Shown: one piece after another, positions 47,876 through 56,239 of the stretch | Position numbering within the stretch: the stretch's first letter is position 1 | Layout: every line of letters begins with the position of its first letter | Source: Oceanobacillus sojae | GTDB taxonomy: Bacteria; Bacillota; Bacilli; Bacillales; Amphibacillaceae | Assembly: GCF_900162665.1 (NCBI RefSeq) | Contig: NZ_LT727810.1 | Coordinates: forward strand, 626,037 to 690,036 | Reading direction: 5' to 3' | Length of the DNA: 64,000 nt | Notes under the pieces: model-generated | Told to the model about the DNA's origin: nothing | Seen by the model: only the letters and a program-made list of their open reading frames with translations | Database searches by the model: none | Position numbers and translations under genes: made by a program

Positions 47876-48972
47876 GAGTATTACATGCAGTAGTTAATAT
47901 GAACCGTGGCGGCGCAGAGACACTCATTATGAATCTGTACAGAAACATAAACAGAGAAAAAGTTCAATTTGATTTCCTTACCTGTAAAGAAGGACTGTTT
48001 GATGAAGAAATCGAAGCGTTGGGAGGGAGAATTTATCGCATTCCCTATCTTACGGAAGCGGGACATTTTGGTTATTTGCAGGCATTGGATGCATTCTTTG
48101 CTGAACATAAAACATTCAAGATTGTCCATTCCCATATGGATAAGATGAGCGGATTTGTCATGCGGGCAGCAAAAAAATCCGGTATTCCGGTGCGGATTGC
48201 ACATAGCCACAATACACAAAGTGAAGGGCATCTATTTATAAAAATGTATAAGTGGTATGCAGGAAGATTTATCAGACCAAATGCGACACATCTATATGCA
48301 TGTTCACAGGCTGCGGCAGAATGGATGTTTATGTCTGAAGCAAAGCAGACATTTATTTTGAATAATGGTGTCGAGATAGATAAATTTCAATATTCAAATG
48401 GAAAAGGAAGCTTGTTAAGGGATACTTTCGATATTGTGGATGAGGCATTCGTTCTTGGACATGTAGGAAGGTTTCACGAGCAAAAGAATCATAAATTTAT
48501 CATCAATCTATTTCATGATTTAAATAAGGAAATGACAAATTTGTATCTTATATTTGTCGGAGATGGCCCTTCCAGAAAGGAAATGGAGAGAAAAGTTAAA
48601 GAGTTGAAACTGGATAAAAAAATAAAATTTCTTGGGATAAGAGATGATATTCCCGACCTGCTGCAGATGTTTGATCTCTTTATTTTTCCATCCTTTTTTG
48701 AAGGGTTACCAGTTACACTTGTTGAAGCACAAGCCTCCGGACTGCCATGTATCATTTCTGATTCTATTACAGAAGAAGTTGATATGGACTTAGGACTGAT
48801 TCATCGATTGTCCATATCCGATAAGGATTTGTGGGTACGAAAGGTCATGAAATTAAAAGAAGAACTTCCTTCCAGAGAAATTGTAAAGGAACACCTGGTA
48901 ACGAAAGGGTATGATATCAAGCATACAGCTGCAGACCTCCAAACAAAGTATTTATCGGTGGGAGGGATGTAA
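47845..48972 (+). CDS. epsF: Glycosyltransferase family 4 (EpsF-like)
   Basis: This enzyme has 375 residues. The N-terminus VLHAVVNMNRGGAETLIMNL and the C-terminal IFPSFFEGLPVTLVEAQASG are those of EpsF-type GT4 enzymes. ATG 47845 is given; TTG 47860 is an equal alternative because GGGGGGAAG lies just before it. It is a paralogue of the enzyme at 55,085. Sugar specificity cannot be read from sequence. Confidence 0.88.
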   Translation: MGGSSLGSPLRVLHAVVNMNRGGAETLIMNLYRNINREKVQFDFLTCKEGLFDEEIEALGGRIYRIPYLTEAGHFGYLQALDAFFAEHKTFKIVHSHMDKMSGFVMRAAKKSGIPVRIAHSHNTQSEGHLFIKMYKWYAGRFIRPNATHLYACSQAAAEWMFMSEAKQTFILNNGVEIDKFQYSNGKGSLLRDTFDIVDEAFVLGHVGRFHEQKNHKFIINLFHDLNKEMTNLYLIFVGDGPSRKEMERKVKELKLDKKIKFLGIRDDIPDLLQMFDLFIFPSFFEGLPVTLVEAQASGLPCIISDSITEEVDMDLGLIHRLSISDKDLWVRKVMKLKEELPSREIVKEHLVTKGYDIKHTAADLQTKYLSVGGM

Positions 48973-48973
48973 T

Positions 48974-49864
48974 ATGAAGAAGCTTACTGTTTTTACTCCT
49001 GCCTTTAACAGAGCTTATTGTCTGCATCATTGCTATGAGAGTTTAAAAAGACAAACGTGTAAAGATTTTATCTGGTTAGTGATCGATGACGGCTCAACAG
49101 ATAACACGAAGGAACTGATCGAGACATGGCAGGAGGAAGGGAAAGTGGAAATAAATTACTGCTGGCAGAAAAATCAGGGAATGCATGGAGCACATAATAC
49201 AGCATATGAAAAAATAGATACAGAATTGAATGTTTGTATTGATTCCGATGATTATATGCCAGACGATGCAGTAGAAAAAATTCTTGATTTTTGGAAAGTG
49301 TATGGTAGTGAAAAGGTCAGCGGGATGGTTGGGCTGGATGCTGATAAGGGTAATCAAATCCTTGGAACAACTCTCCCAAAGCATCTAAAACAGGCTAGTT
49401 TGTTTGATTTATATTATAAACATGGAGTAACAGGAGATAAAAAGCTGGTTTACCGCACAGCATTAACTAAAAAATATCCGTACCCTATTTTTGAAAATGA
49501 GAAATATGTAGGGCTGGCATATAAATATTACATGCTCGATAAAGATTATGAATTGCTATTAATGAATGAAGTCATCTGTCATGTGGAGTATCTTGCAGAT
49601 GGCTCTTCAATGAATATGCTGAAACAATATCATAATAACCCGCTCGGCTTTTCCTTCTACCGTAAAGAGCTGATGAAGCTGCCCTTTGCTGATACAGCAT
49701 TTAAATTCAGACAGGCAATCCATTATGTATCCAGTAATTTAATCAGCAAAAACGGAGCATTTATCAAAGAAACGCCGGAAAAAATACTTACAGCCTTGGC
49801 TTTTCCTTTGGGATTTTTATTATATTTATATGTTTTATCAAAAAACAGGAGAGTGAACGTGTAA
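48974..49864 (+). CDS. Glycosyltransferase family 2 (EpsE-like position)
   Basis: This enzyme has 296 residues and a GT-A fold: TVFTPAFNRAYCLHHCYESL at the start, DDGSTDNTKEL near 35, and the metal site DSDDYMPDD near 92. A hydrophobic C-terminus (FPLGFLLYLYVLS) suggests membrane contact. In B. subtilis the GT2 at the comparable place, EpsE, also stops the flagellum as a clutch; whether this protein does so is unknown. ATG 48974 has GGGAGGG; the frame is open from 48911 inside the previous gene. Confidence 0.85.
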   Translation: MKKLTVFTPAFNRAYCLHHCYESLKRQTCKDFIWLVIDDGSTDNTKELIETWQEEGKVEINYCWQKNQGMHGAHNTAYEKIDTELNVCIDSDDYMPDDAVEKILDFWKVYGSEKVSGMVGLDADKGNQILGTTLPKHLKQASLFDLYYKHGVTGDKKLVYRTALTKKYPYPIFENEKYVGLAYKYYMLDKDYELLLMNEVICHVEYLADGSSMNMLKQYHNNPLGFSFYRKELMKLPFADTAFKFRQAIHYVSSNLISKNGAFIKETPEKILTALAFPLGFLLYLYVLSKNRRVNV

Positions 49865-49887
49865 TTTTAGCGGAAAGGATATAGCAA

Positions 49888-50970
49888 ATGACTTTACTTT
49901 GGATCAATCTTGCTATTGTTTTTCTCTGTACATTATTTGCAAGGTATTTTGCAAAACCTGCATTGGTAACAAATCCAGGTTTACCTATTCATATAAAACC
50001 TAACAAGCTGCTCGTATTTGGAGCTTTCCTGTCACTTATACTGATTTCCGGGCTTCGTGCCGGAATAGGGGACACGTTTAATTATCGGAATATATTTGAA
50101 ACGAACGATTTCACCTGGGAATATATTACCGCTGAAAAAGATATCGGGTTCGGCATTTTGCAAATGATTATAAAAAACTATATATCAGCTGATTCACAGG
50201 TTCTGATTTTTATTACTGCACTGATAACGAATCTTCTTATTGTCCTTGTATTATACAAATATTCCAGGTTAGTGGAATTAAGCTTATATGTATATATAAC
50301 AGGAGGGCTATTCTTAGTTTCGATGAATGGCATGAGACAATTACTGGCTGCAGCAATTGCATTTACAGCAATAAAATTTTTGATAAACGGTAATTTTTTT
50401 AAGTATGGACTTGTTGTTATTTTTGCTTCATTCTTTCATCAAAGTGCGTTAATACTGCTTCCAATGTACTTTCTGGTCAGGTTTAAAGCGTGGTCTAAGA
50501 CGGCAATTGTTTTTATTTCATTTTCAGTAATTGTAGTACTTGGATATGAACAATTTACGGCTTTATTATTTAAGGCGTTGGAGGATTCGCAGTATAGCGC
50601 ATATGACGAATTTGCAGAGGGCGGGGCTAATATTATCAGGGTTATTGTGGATGCAAGCCCTCTTTTTGTTGCTTTTTTAGGGAGAAAGAAGCTAAGAAAA
50701 ATCTTCCCTGACAGTGATTTTATTGTAAATATGTCTCTGGTCGGTTTAGTTTTTATGGTTTTTTCAACACAGGAGTGGATTTTTGCCAGGGTATCCATCT
50801 ATTTTCAGCTTTATCAGCTTATTCTTATTTCCTGGTTACCTAAGTTATTTAGAGAGAAAGATCAGAAAATTATTAACTTAATCCTGATCATCAGTTATTT
50901 TGCTTTCTATTATTATGAAGCTGTCATTACGTTAAAAATAAATTATGTAAGCGATTTTTTAACCTTATGA
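49888..50970 (+). CDS. epsG: EpsG-family polysaccharide polymerase
   Basis: This is a 360-residue protein with about nine to ten membrane helices. The segment SGLRAGIGDTFNYRNIF near residue 55 and GGLFLVSMNGMRQLLAAAIAF near 140 are typical of EpsG/Wzy-like polymerases, as is FFHQSALILLPMYF. It would join repeat units outside the membrane. The ATG at 49888 has GAAAGGAT. No Wzx/EpsK flippase is seen in the window, so it must lie downstream or elsewhere. Confidence 0.85.
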   Translation: MTLLWINLAIVFLCTLFARYFAKPALVTNPGLPIHIKPNKLLVFGAFLSLILISGLRAGIGDTFNYRNIFETNDFTWEYITAEKDIGFGILQMIIKNYISADSQVLIFITALITNLLIVLVLYKYSRLVELSLYVYITGGLFLVSMNGMRQLLAAAIAFTAIKFLINGNFFKYGLVVIFASFFHQSALILLPMYFLVRFKAWSKTAIVFISFSVIVVLGYEQFTALLFKALEDSQYSAYDEFAEGGANIIRVIVDASPLFVAFLGRKKLRKIFPDSDFIVNMSLVGLVFMVFSTQEWIFARVSIYFQLYQLILISWLPKLFREKDQKIINLILIISYFAFYYYEAVITLKINYVSDFLTL

Positions 50971-50986
50971 CAAGGGAGGGGTTCAA

Positions 50987-52051
50987 ATGGAAGTTCTTGT
51001 GACCGGGGGTGCCGGTTATATTGGAAGCCATACATGTGTAGAGCTCTTAAACGAAGGATATGACATTATTGTTCTGGATAACTTTTCAAATAGCAGTCCG
51101 GCAGCATTACAAAAAATAAAAGAAATAACAGGAAGAGCATTTAAAACATATCAAATAAACCTTTTGGATAAAGAGAATGTGGAAAAGGTGTTCTCCGAGA
51201 ACCAAATAGATGCTGTTATTCATCTTGCAGGACTAAAAGCAGTAGGGGAATCCATATCTGTTCCATTACAATATTATCAAAATAATGTCGTGAGCAGTCT
51301 CCTATTATTTGAAGTGATGCAGCAATTTTCTGTGAAAAATCTTGTGTTCAGCTCCTCGGCTACAGTGTATGGCAATCCGAAAAAAGTTCCTGTTACAGAG
51401 GATACGAAATTGGAAGCGACAAATCCATATGGCCGTACAAAACAAATGATAGAGGAAATATTAAAAGACCTGGCTTATTCTGATCCGCTATGGAGTATTG
51501 CCTTATTACGGTACTTTAACCCGATTGGAGCGCATGACAGCGGCTTGATTGGAGAGGATCCAGGCGGGATTCCAAATAACCTGATGCCATATATTTCACA
51601 GATTGCAGTGGGGAAAAGAGAGCAGCTCGAAGTATTTGGGAATAACTATCCTACCGCAGATGGTACGGGTATACGAGATTATATTCACGTAGTTGATCTG
51701 GCAGTTGGGCATTTACGGGCATTAGAACAAGTTCAAAAAGGAATAGGAGTAGAAGCTTATAACTTAGGAACAGGGAAAGGACACAGTGTACTTGAGGTCA
51801 TAAGAGCTTTTGAAAAAGTCTCTGGAATCAGAATTCCTTATAAATTTGTGCGTCGCAGATCGGGTGATATTAGTACCTGTTATGCAGATTCGACGAAAGC
51901 ACGGAACCATTTAAATTGGGTGGCGTTGAGAGGAATAGAGAAAATGTGCGCCGATACATGGCGATGGCAGAGAGATAATCCTGATGGATACAACTTCATA
52001 AGTAATCATAAAACACCGGTGGAGACAGACATCGGTGTTTTTTATGGATAG
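50987..52051 (+). CDS. galE: UDP-glucose 4-epimerase
   Basis: This enzyme interconverts UDP-glucose and UDP-galactose (or the GlcNAc pair), 354 residues. The NAD site is VTGGAGYIGSHTCVEL; the catalytic Ser and Tyr/Lys lie in FSSSATVYGNP and NPYGRTKQMIEE. RYFNPIGAHDSGLIGEDP and YNLGTGKGHSVLEV complete the family pattern. The ATG at 50987 follows GGGAGGGG. A terminator-like hairpin overlaps its last codons. Confidence 0.94.
   Translation: MEVLVTGGAGYIGSHTCVELLNEGYDIIVLDNFSNSSPAALQKIKEITGRAFKTYQINLLDKENVEKVFSENQIDAVIHLAGLKAVGESISVPLQYYQNNVVSSLLLFEVMQQFSVKNLVFSSSATVYGNPKKVPVTEDTKLEATNPYGRTKQMIEEILKDLAYSDPLWSIALLRYFNPIGAHDSGLIGEDPGGIPNNLMPYISQIAVGKREQLEVFGNNYPTADGTGIRDYIHVVDLAVGHLRALEQVQKGIGVEAYNLGTGKGHSVLEVIRAFEKVSGIRIPYKFVRRRSGDISTCYADSTKARNHLNWVALRGIEKMCADTWRWQRDNPDGYNFISNHKTPVETDIGVFYG
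52010..52043 (+). terminator. Terminator-like hairpin over the 3' end of galE
   Basis: AAAACACCG (52010-52018) pairs with CGGTGTTTT (52033-52041), followed by TT. It lies inside the operon, 12 nt before the next start, so it should end transcription unless antitermination (the EAR-like RNA) is active. Confidence 0.65.
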
Positions 52052-52054
52052 ATT

Positions 52055-52702
52055 ATGGTGCGTATAATGAAAATCCGCCGGGATGGTACGTACAGAAAAT
52101 ATGTAAAAAGACCGATGGATCTCATATTAGCTTCAATAGCTATTATTATTCTCAGTCCGCTGTTTCTGATGATAGCTATTCTTGTTAAAGCGAAACTGGG
52201 CAGTCCGGTATTTTTTAAACAAAAAAGACCCGGGCTTCATGAAGAGGTTTTTTTGATGTATAAATTCCGGACGATGACGGAGGAGAAAGACGAAAAAGGG
52301 AATCTGCTTCCTGATCATGTCAGACTGACCAGGTTTGGCAGATTACTCAGGTCGACATCTCTTGATGAACTGCCTGAGCTTTTTAATATAGTAAAAGGCG
52401 ATATGTCCATTGTCGGACCAAGACCTCTATTGGTGCAGTATTTACCTTTATATAACCAGCATCAGAAACGTCGCCATGAAGTAAGACCGGGACTATCCGG
52501 ATTGGCACAGATCAATGGAAGAAATGTAATCAGCTGGGAGGACAAATTTCAGCTCGATGTGAAGTATACAGAGAATATCAGCTTTCTGGGAGATTGGAAA
52601 ATTATTCTGCTGACAATTAATAAAATCCTTATAAAAGAAGGTATTCATCAGGAAGAACAAGCAACCGTTCAATATTTCACAGGAGATTCGGAGGATGTAT
52701 AA
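52055..52702 (+). CDS. epsL: Priming sugar-phosphate transferase (EpsL-like)
   Basis: This membrane enzyme has 215 residues and transfers a sugar-1-phosphate to undecaprenyl phosphate to start each repeat unit. One helix (ILASIAIIILSPLFLMIA) near residues 23-45 is followed by the bacterial sugar-transferase motifs FKQKRPGLHEEVFLMYKFRTM, DELPELFNI and GPRPLL, and RHEVRPGLSGLAQINGRN. Its closest functional kin are PglC/EpsL, which use a bacillosamine-type sugar. ATG 52055 lacks a good site and may depend on coupling; ATG 52067 is an alternative. Confidence 0.9.
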   Translation: MVRIMKIRRDGTYRKYVKRPMDLILASIAIIILSPLFLMIAILVKAKLGSPVFFKQKRPGLHEEVFLMYKFRTMTEEKDEKGNLLPDHVRLTRFGRLLRSTSLDELPELFNIVKGDMSIVGPRPLLVQYLPLYNQHQKRRHEVRPGLSGLAQINGRNVISWEDKFQLDVKYTENISFLGDWKIILLTINKILIKEGIHQEEQATVQYFTGDSEDV

Positions 52703-53500
52703 ATGAAAATTATTTTTATGGGAAGAAAAAAATATGCAGCAGAGCTCATAGAGTGGACATTAAGTCAAGGGGTGGAAATTGCAGCCGTTGTTACCGATTC
52801 ACATTTCCCCAACTCACCAACTGCCCAAAAAGCTTCTGAATTAAGGATTCCTGTTATTTCAATGGAAGAGGCGGAGAATATCCTGTATGAGCCTGATCAT
52901 CAAATTGATTTAATTGTTTCTTATTTGTTTTGGAAGAAGATAAAGGAACCGTTAATCAGCGGACCGTCATTCGGCTGCATTAATTTTCATCCAGCTTTAT
53001 TACCAGAATGGCGGGGGACAGCCGGATATAATATGGCAATCTTAAATAAACTGCCGAAGTGGGGAGCCACTGCCCACTACGTAGACAGTGAAATTGATAC
53101 AGGGAATATCATCCGGACCTTTAAATTTAATTTTGATTACCGGATGGAGACAGCGGCAAGCTTAGAAAAGAAGACACAGGAAATTCAAGTCGAGCTATAT
53201 AAAAGTGTTCTTTTAGATGTCATATCGTCGCAGGGAAGGCTGGACTCTGTCAAACAAGATGTTCATCAAGGAAGATATATTACCAGAGTTGAGATGGAGG
53301 AAATGAAAGAAATTGATTTAATCAAAGATGATATAGACTTAAAAATCAGAGCCTTTTGGTTCCCGCCATACAACGGTGCCTTTATTGAAGTAGAAGGAAA
53401 AAAATATACGTTAATTAACGATTTTATCCTGAAACAGTTAATGAACAAAGATAGCACCGCAAATGTTGTAACTTCTGAAAAAAGACTTGTGAAGAATTAA
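52703..53500 (+). CDS. Sugar N-formyltransferase-like protein
   Basis: This enzyme has 265 residues of the 10-formyltetrahydrofolate-dependent formyltransferase fold. The catalytic Asn-His pair is in CINFHPALLPEWRG near residue 93 and the Asp in YVDSEIDTGNI near 132. It is too short and in the wrong context for methionyl-tRNA formyltransferase. A C-terminal small domain follows (about 210-255). It is between the EpsL- and EpsN-type genes, where Bacillus has the EpsM acetyltransferase, so formylation of a 4-aminosugar nucleotide is inferred. ATG 52703 starts directly after the previous stop region. Confidence 0.82.
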   Translation: MKIIFMGRKKYAAELIEWTLSQGVEIAAVVTDSHFPNSPTAQKASELRIPVISMEEAENILYEPDHQIDLIVSYLFWKKIKEPLISGPSFGCINFHPALLPEWRGTAGYNMAILNKLPKWGATAHYVDSEIDTGNIIRTFKFNFDYRMETAASLEKKTQEIQVELYKSVLLDVISSQGRLDSVKQDVHQGRYITRVEMEEMKEIDLIKDDIDLKIRAFWFPPYNGAFIEVEGKKYTLINDFILKQLMNKDSTANVVTSEKRLVKN

Positions 53501-53532
53501 AAAAGGTTGCTCAAAAAAGGGAGCTGTTTTTA

Positions 53533-54723
53533 TTGACCCAATCAAGAATCTATCTATCTCCGCCGCATATGAGTGGAAACGAACTTCAATATATAAAAAT
53601 GGCCTTCGAATCAAATTGGATTGCACCATTAGGGCCGAATGTGAACGCATTTGAAAAGGCAATAGCGGAAAAAACAGGGACAAAAGGAGCTGTTGCAGTA
53701 AGTTCAGGGACAGCAGCAATTCATTTGGCTTTATTATTATTAGGTGTAACAGAAGGAGATACCGTATTCTGCTCTACACTAACCTTTGTTGCAAGTGCAA
53801 ATCCAATTCTATACCAGGGAGCAAGTCCGGTTTTTATTGATTCCGATCCAGAATCATGGAATATGTCCCCGAAAGCTTTAGAAAGAGCATTAAGAGTTTC
53901 TGCTTTTGAAGGAAAACTCCCAAAAGCGGTGATTGTAGTTGATTTATATGGACAGAGCGCAAGAATGAATGAAATTGTTTATTTATGTAAGGAATATGGT
54001 GTCCCTATTATTGAGGATGCAGCTGAATCATTAGGGTCACTTTATAAAGGAAAGGCCAGCGGTACATTCGGTGATTATGGTATTTATTCCTTTAATGGAA
54101 ATAAGATTATTACAACCTCCGGCGGCGGAATGCTTATTTCAAATGATACGGAAGCATTGGAAAAAGCGAGATATCTTGCAACGCAGGCAAAAGATCCTGC
54201 TCCACACTATCAGCACAGTGTAGCCGGCTTTAATTATCGTATGAGCAATCTGTTGGCAGGTGTCGGCAGATCACAATTAAAGGTTTTGGATAACAGAGTG
54301 AGGTTAAGAAGAAATGTTTTTAATATGTATTTTCAAGCTTTATCAGATTTGCCTGGAGTAAAGTTTATGAAAGAGCTGGAAGGTACACAGAGCAACCGCT
54401 GGTTAACAACATTGACTATTGATGACAGAAAAGCGGGAATGACAGCAAAGCAAATTTTAGATGCACTGAATAAGCAAAATATAGAAGCCCGTCCAGTTTG
54501 GAAACCGCTCCATTTGCAGCCGCTTTTCAAAAGGGCAAAATACTTTATGCATGATGAAGGAGGATCTGTTTCAGATAAATTGTTTGAAACGGGGATATGC
54601 CTTCCTTCAGGCTCCAGTTTAACAGAGGTGGAACAGCATCGGGTAATAAGATGTATAAGAAATATATTTGACAGCACCATTCGTAAAAGAGTTGAGATGA
54701 AATTACAAGAATATGAGGTATAA
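53533..54723 (+). CDS. epsN: PLP-dependent sugar aminotransferase (EpsN-like)
   Basis: This is a DegT/DnrJ/EryC1-family enzyme of 396 residues that would aminate the 4-keto sugar made by EpsC. It begins YLSPPHMSGNELQYI, characteristic of the EpsN/PglE group. The PLP Lys is in YSFNGNKIITTSGGGML near residue 190, and EDAAESLGSLYKG near 160 holds the cofactor Asp. The start is TTG 53533 with AGGGAGCTG about 8 nt before. It is followed 4 nt later by the SinR gene. Confidence 0.92.
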   Translation: MTQSRIYLSPPHMSGNELQYIKMAFESNWIAPLGPNVNAFEKAIAEKTGTKGAVAVSSGTAAIHLALLLLGVTEGDTVFCSTLTFVASANPILYQGASPVFIDSDPESWNMSPKALERALRVSAFEGKLPKAVIVVDLYGQSARMNEIVYLCKEYGVPIIEDAAESLGSLYKGKASGTFGDYGIYSFNGNKIITTSGGGMLISNDTEALEKARYLATQAKDPAPHYQHSVAGFNYRMSNLLAGVGRSQLKVLDNRVRLRRNVFNMYFQALSDLPGVKFMKELEGTQSNRWLTTLTIDDRKAGMTAKQILDALNKQNIEARPVWKPLHLQPLFKRAKYFMHDEGGSVSDKLFETGICLPSGSSLTEVEQHRVIRCIRNIFDSTIRKRVEMKLQEYEV

Positions 54724-54726
54724 GTC

Positions 54727-55098
54727 ATGATTGGAGAGAAAATCAAAAAAATACGAAAGTCCAGAGGGCTGACTTTATCAGAATGTGCAAAGCGTGCAAA
54801 TATATCAAAATCTTATTTAAGTAACATGGAACGAAATTTAAACCAAAACCCGTCCCTGCAAATTATAGAAAGACTGGCAGGTGTATTGAATGTGGAGGTC
54901 AATACGTTCATCTCAGAAGAATCACGAATAGGGCAAATACCAGAAACAAAATGGCTGCAATTTGTAAAGGATCTTAAGCAGTCAGGTGTAAAAACGAATG
55001 ACTTACAAGCGTTTAAGGCAGTAATTGAATTTGCAAAATGGCAGCAGGAGAATTTGGATAAAAATGATAAAGCAGGGGATAAAGATGAAAAATCCTGA
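54727..55098 (+). CDS. sinR: SinR-like biofilm repressor inside the eps cluster
   Basis: This protein has 123 residues. The N-terminal helix-turn-helix (IGEKIKKIRKSRGLTLSECA, then SKSYLSNMERNLNQNPSLQ) matches SinR, and the C-terminal half (KWLQFVKDLKQSGV... FAKWQQENL) resembles the SinR/SinI dimer domain. SinR represses eps and matrix genes by binding GTTCTYT boxes, which occur before epsA here. The gene lies 4 nt after epsN and its 3' end overlaps the next gene by 14 nt, so it is part of the operon. No SinI gene is adjacent. Confidence 0.88.
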   Translation: MIGEKIKKIRKSRGLTLSECAKRANISKSYLSNMERNLNQNPSLQIIERLAGVLNVEVNTFISEESRIGQIPETKWLQFVKDLKQSGVKTNDLQAFKAVIEFAKWQQENLDKNDKAGDKDEKS

Positions 55099-56239
55099 GA
55101 AAATGAAAGTATTACAAATTGTTGGTGCTATGAACCGGGCTGGGACAGAAACTATGTTAATGAATTTGTACCGGAATATAGATAGTGAAAAAATCCAATT
55201 TGATTTTATCTCCTACAATCAGGAAGAAGCACATTATGATCAGGAAATTAGAGAATTGGGGGGGAGGATTATCCGGCTAAAAAAAACGAATTCCGTTCTC
55301 GAACTCTATCATGTGATAAAGAAGTTTGGACCCTATGACGCTGTTCATGCACATACCTTATTTCATTGTGGACTCTCCATGATTGCAGCACGATTGGCAG
55401 GCATAAAAGTGAGAATTTCCCATGCACATACAACGCTAGATGACAGTGAAGGGCTGCTTAGAAAGCTCTACCTGAAATCAATGCGTTTTTTTATTGTTCA
55501 ATATTCAACAGATCTGTTGGCATGCAGTGAGGCAGCCGGGAAATATTTATTTGGAGAAAAAAGAAGTGCAGCTTCGAAGTATACGTATTTTCCTAATGCT
55601 ATCGATTATTATCCGTATTTGAACAGATCAGAAGAGAAAGTGAATGGATTTCTGAACCAGCAGAGTCTGGAGAAAAGTATCATCATTGGACATATCGGCA
55701 GATTTATAGAAGCGAAAAATCATACATTCTTAGTAGAGGTAATGAAAAAAATCATTCAACGAGATAAGCAGATAAAACTATTATTCGTAGGAGAAGGAGA
55801 TTTACGCGGTGAGATAGAAGCCATTGTATCAGCAGAAGGCCTGAAAGAGAATATCCAGTTTACCGGTGTAAGAGAAGATATTCCAACTATATTACATAGT
55901 ATGGATGTTTTTGTCTTTCCATCGATTTACGAGGGTCTTGGCTTAGTATTATTAGAGGCACAGGCAAGCGGCGTTCCATGTATTGTTTCAGAGGCCATCC
56001 AGCCGGAAGCAGATCTTCATGTCGGTTTATTTACAAGACTGTCCTTATCAGATCATCCAAGTGTATGGGCAGATAAGATTATTGAAAAAGCGGGGCAAAA
56101 AGAACAGGATCTATCTAAAATCAAAAAAGGATTTGAATACAACGGTTACTCTGTAAAGCAGGCAGTAAAAAAATTAAATAAAATTTATCAATCTAATGAG
56201 GGCGATGAGCATGGGAAATATATTGATAGCTTCCTTTGA
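55085..56239 (+). CDS. Glycosyltransferase family 4 (EpsF-like paralogue)
   Basis: This enzyme has 384 residues. VLQIVGAMNRAGTETMLMNLYRN at its start matches the enzyme at 47,845, and VFPSIYEGLGLVLLEAQASG is the donor-site motif. ATG 55085 follows GCAGGGG inside the end of sinR; the frame from 55025 is open but unsupported. It overlaps the next gene by 29 nt. Confidence 0.87.
   Translation: MKNPEKMKVLQIVGAMNRAGTETMLMNLYRNIDSEKIQFDFISYNQEEAHYDQEIRELGGRIIRLKKTNSVLELYHVIKKFGPYDAVHAHTLFHCGLSMIAARLAGIKVRISHAHTTLDDSEGLLRKLYLKSMRFFIVQYSTDLLACSEAAGKYLFGEKRSAASKYTYFPNAIDYYPYLNRSEEKVNGFLNQQSLEKSIIIGHIGRFIEAKNHTFLVEVMKKIIQRDKQIKLLFVGEGDLRGEIEAIVSAEGLKENIQFTGVREDIPTILHSMDVFVFPSIYEGLGLVLLEAQASGVPCIVSEAIQPEADLHVGLFTRLSLSDHPSVWADKIIEKAGQKEQDLSKIKKGFEYNGYSVKQAVKKLNKIYQSNEGDEHGKYIDSFL

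Noticed and set aside
52703..53500. Methionyl-tRNA formyltransferase (fmt)
   Set aside because: The protein is about 50 residues shorter than Fmt, lies within a sugar-nucleotide gene set, and is not near def or rsmB.
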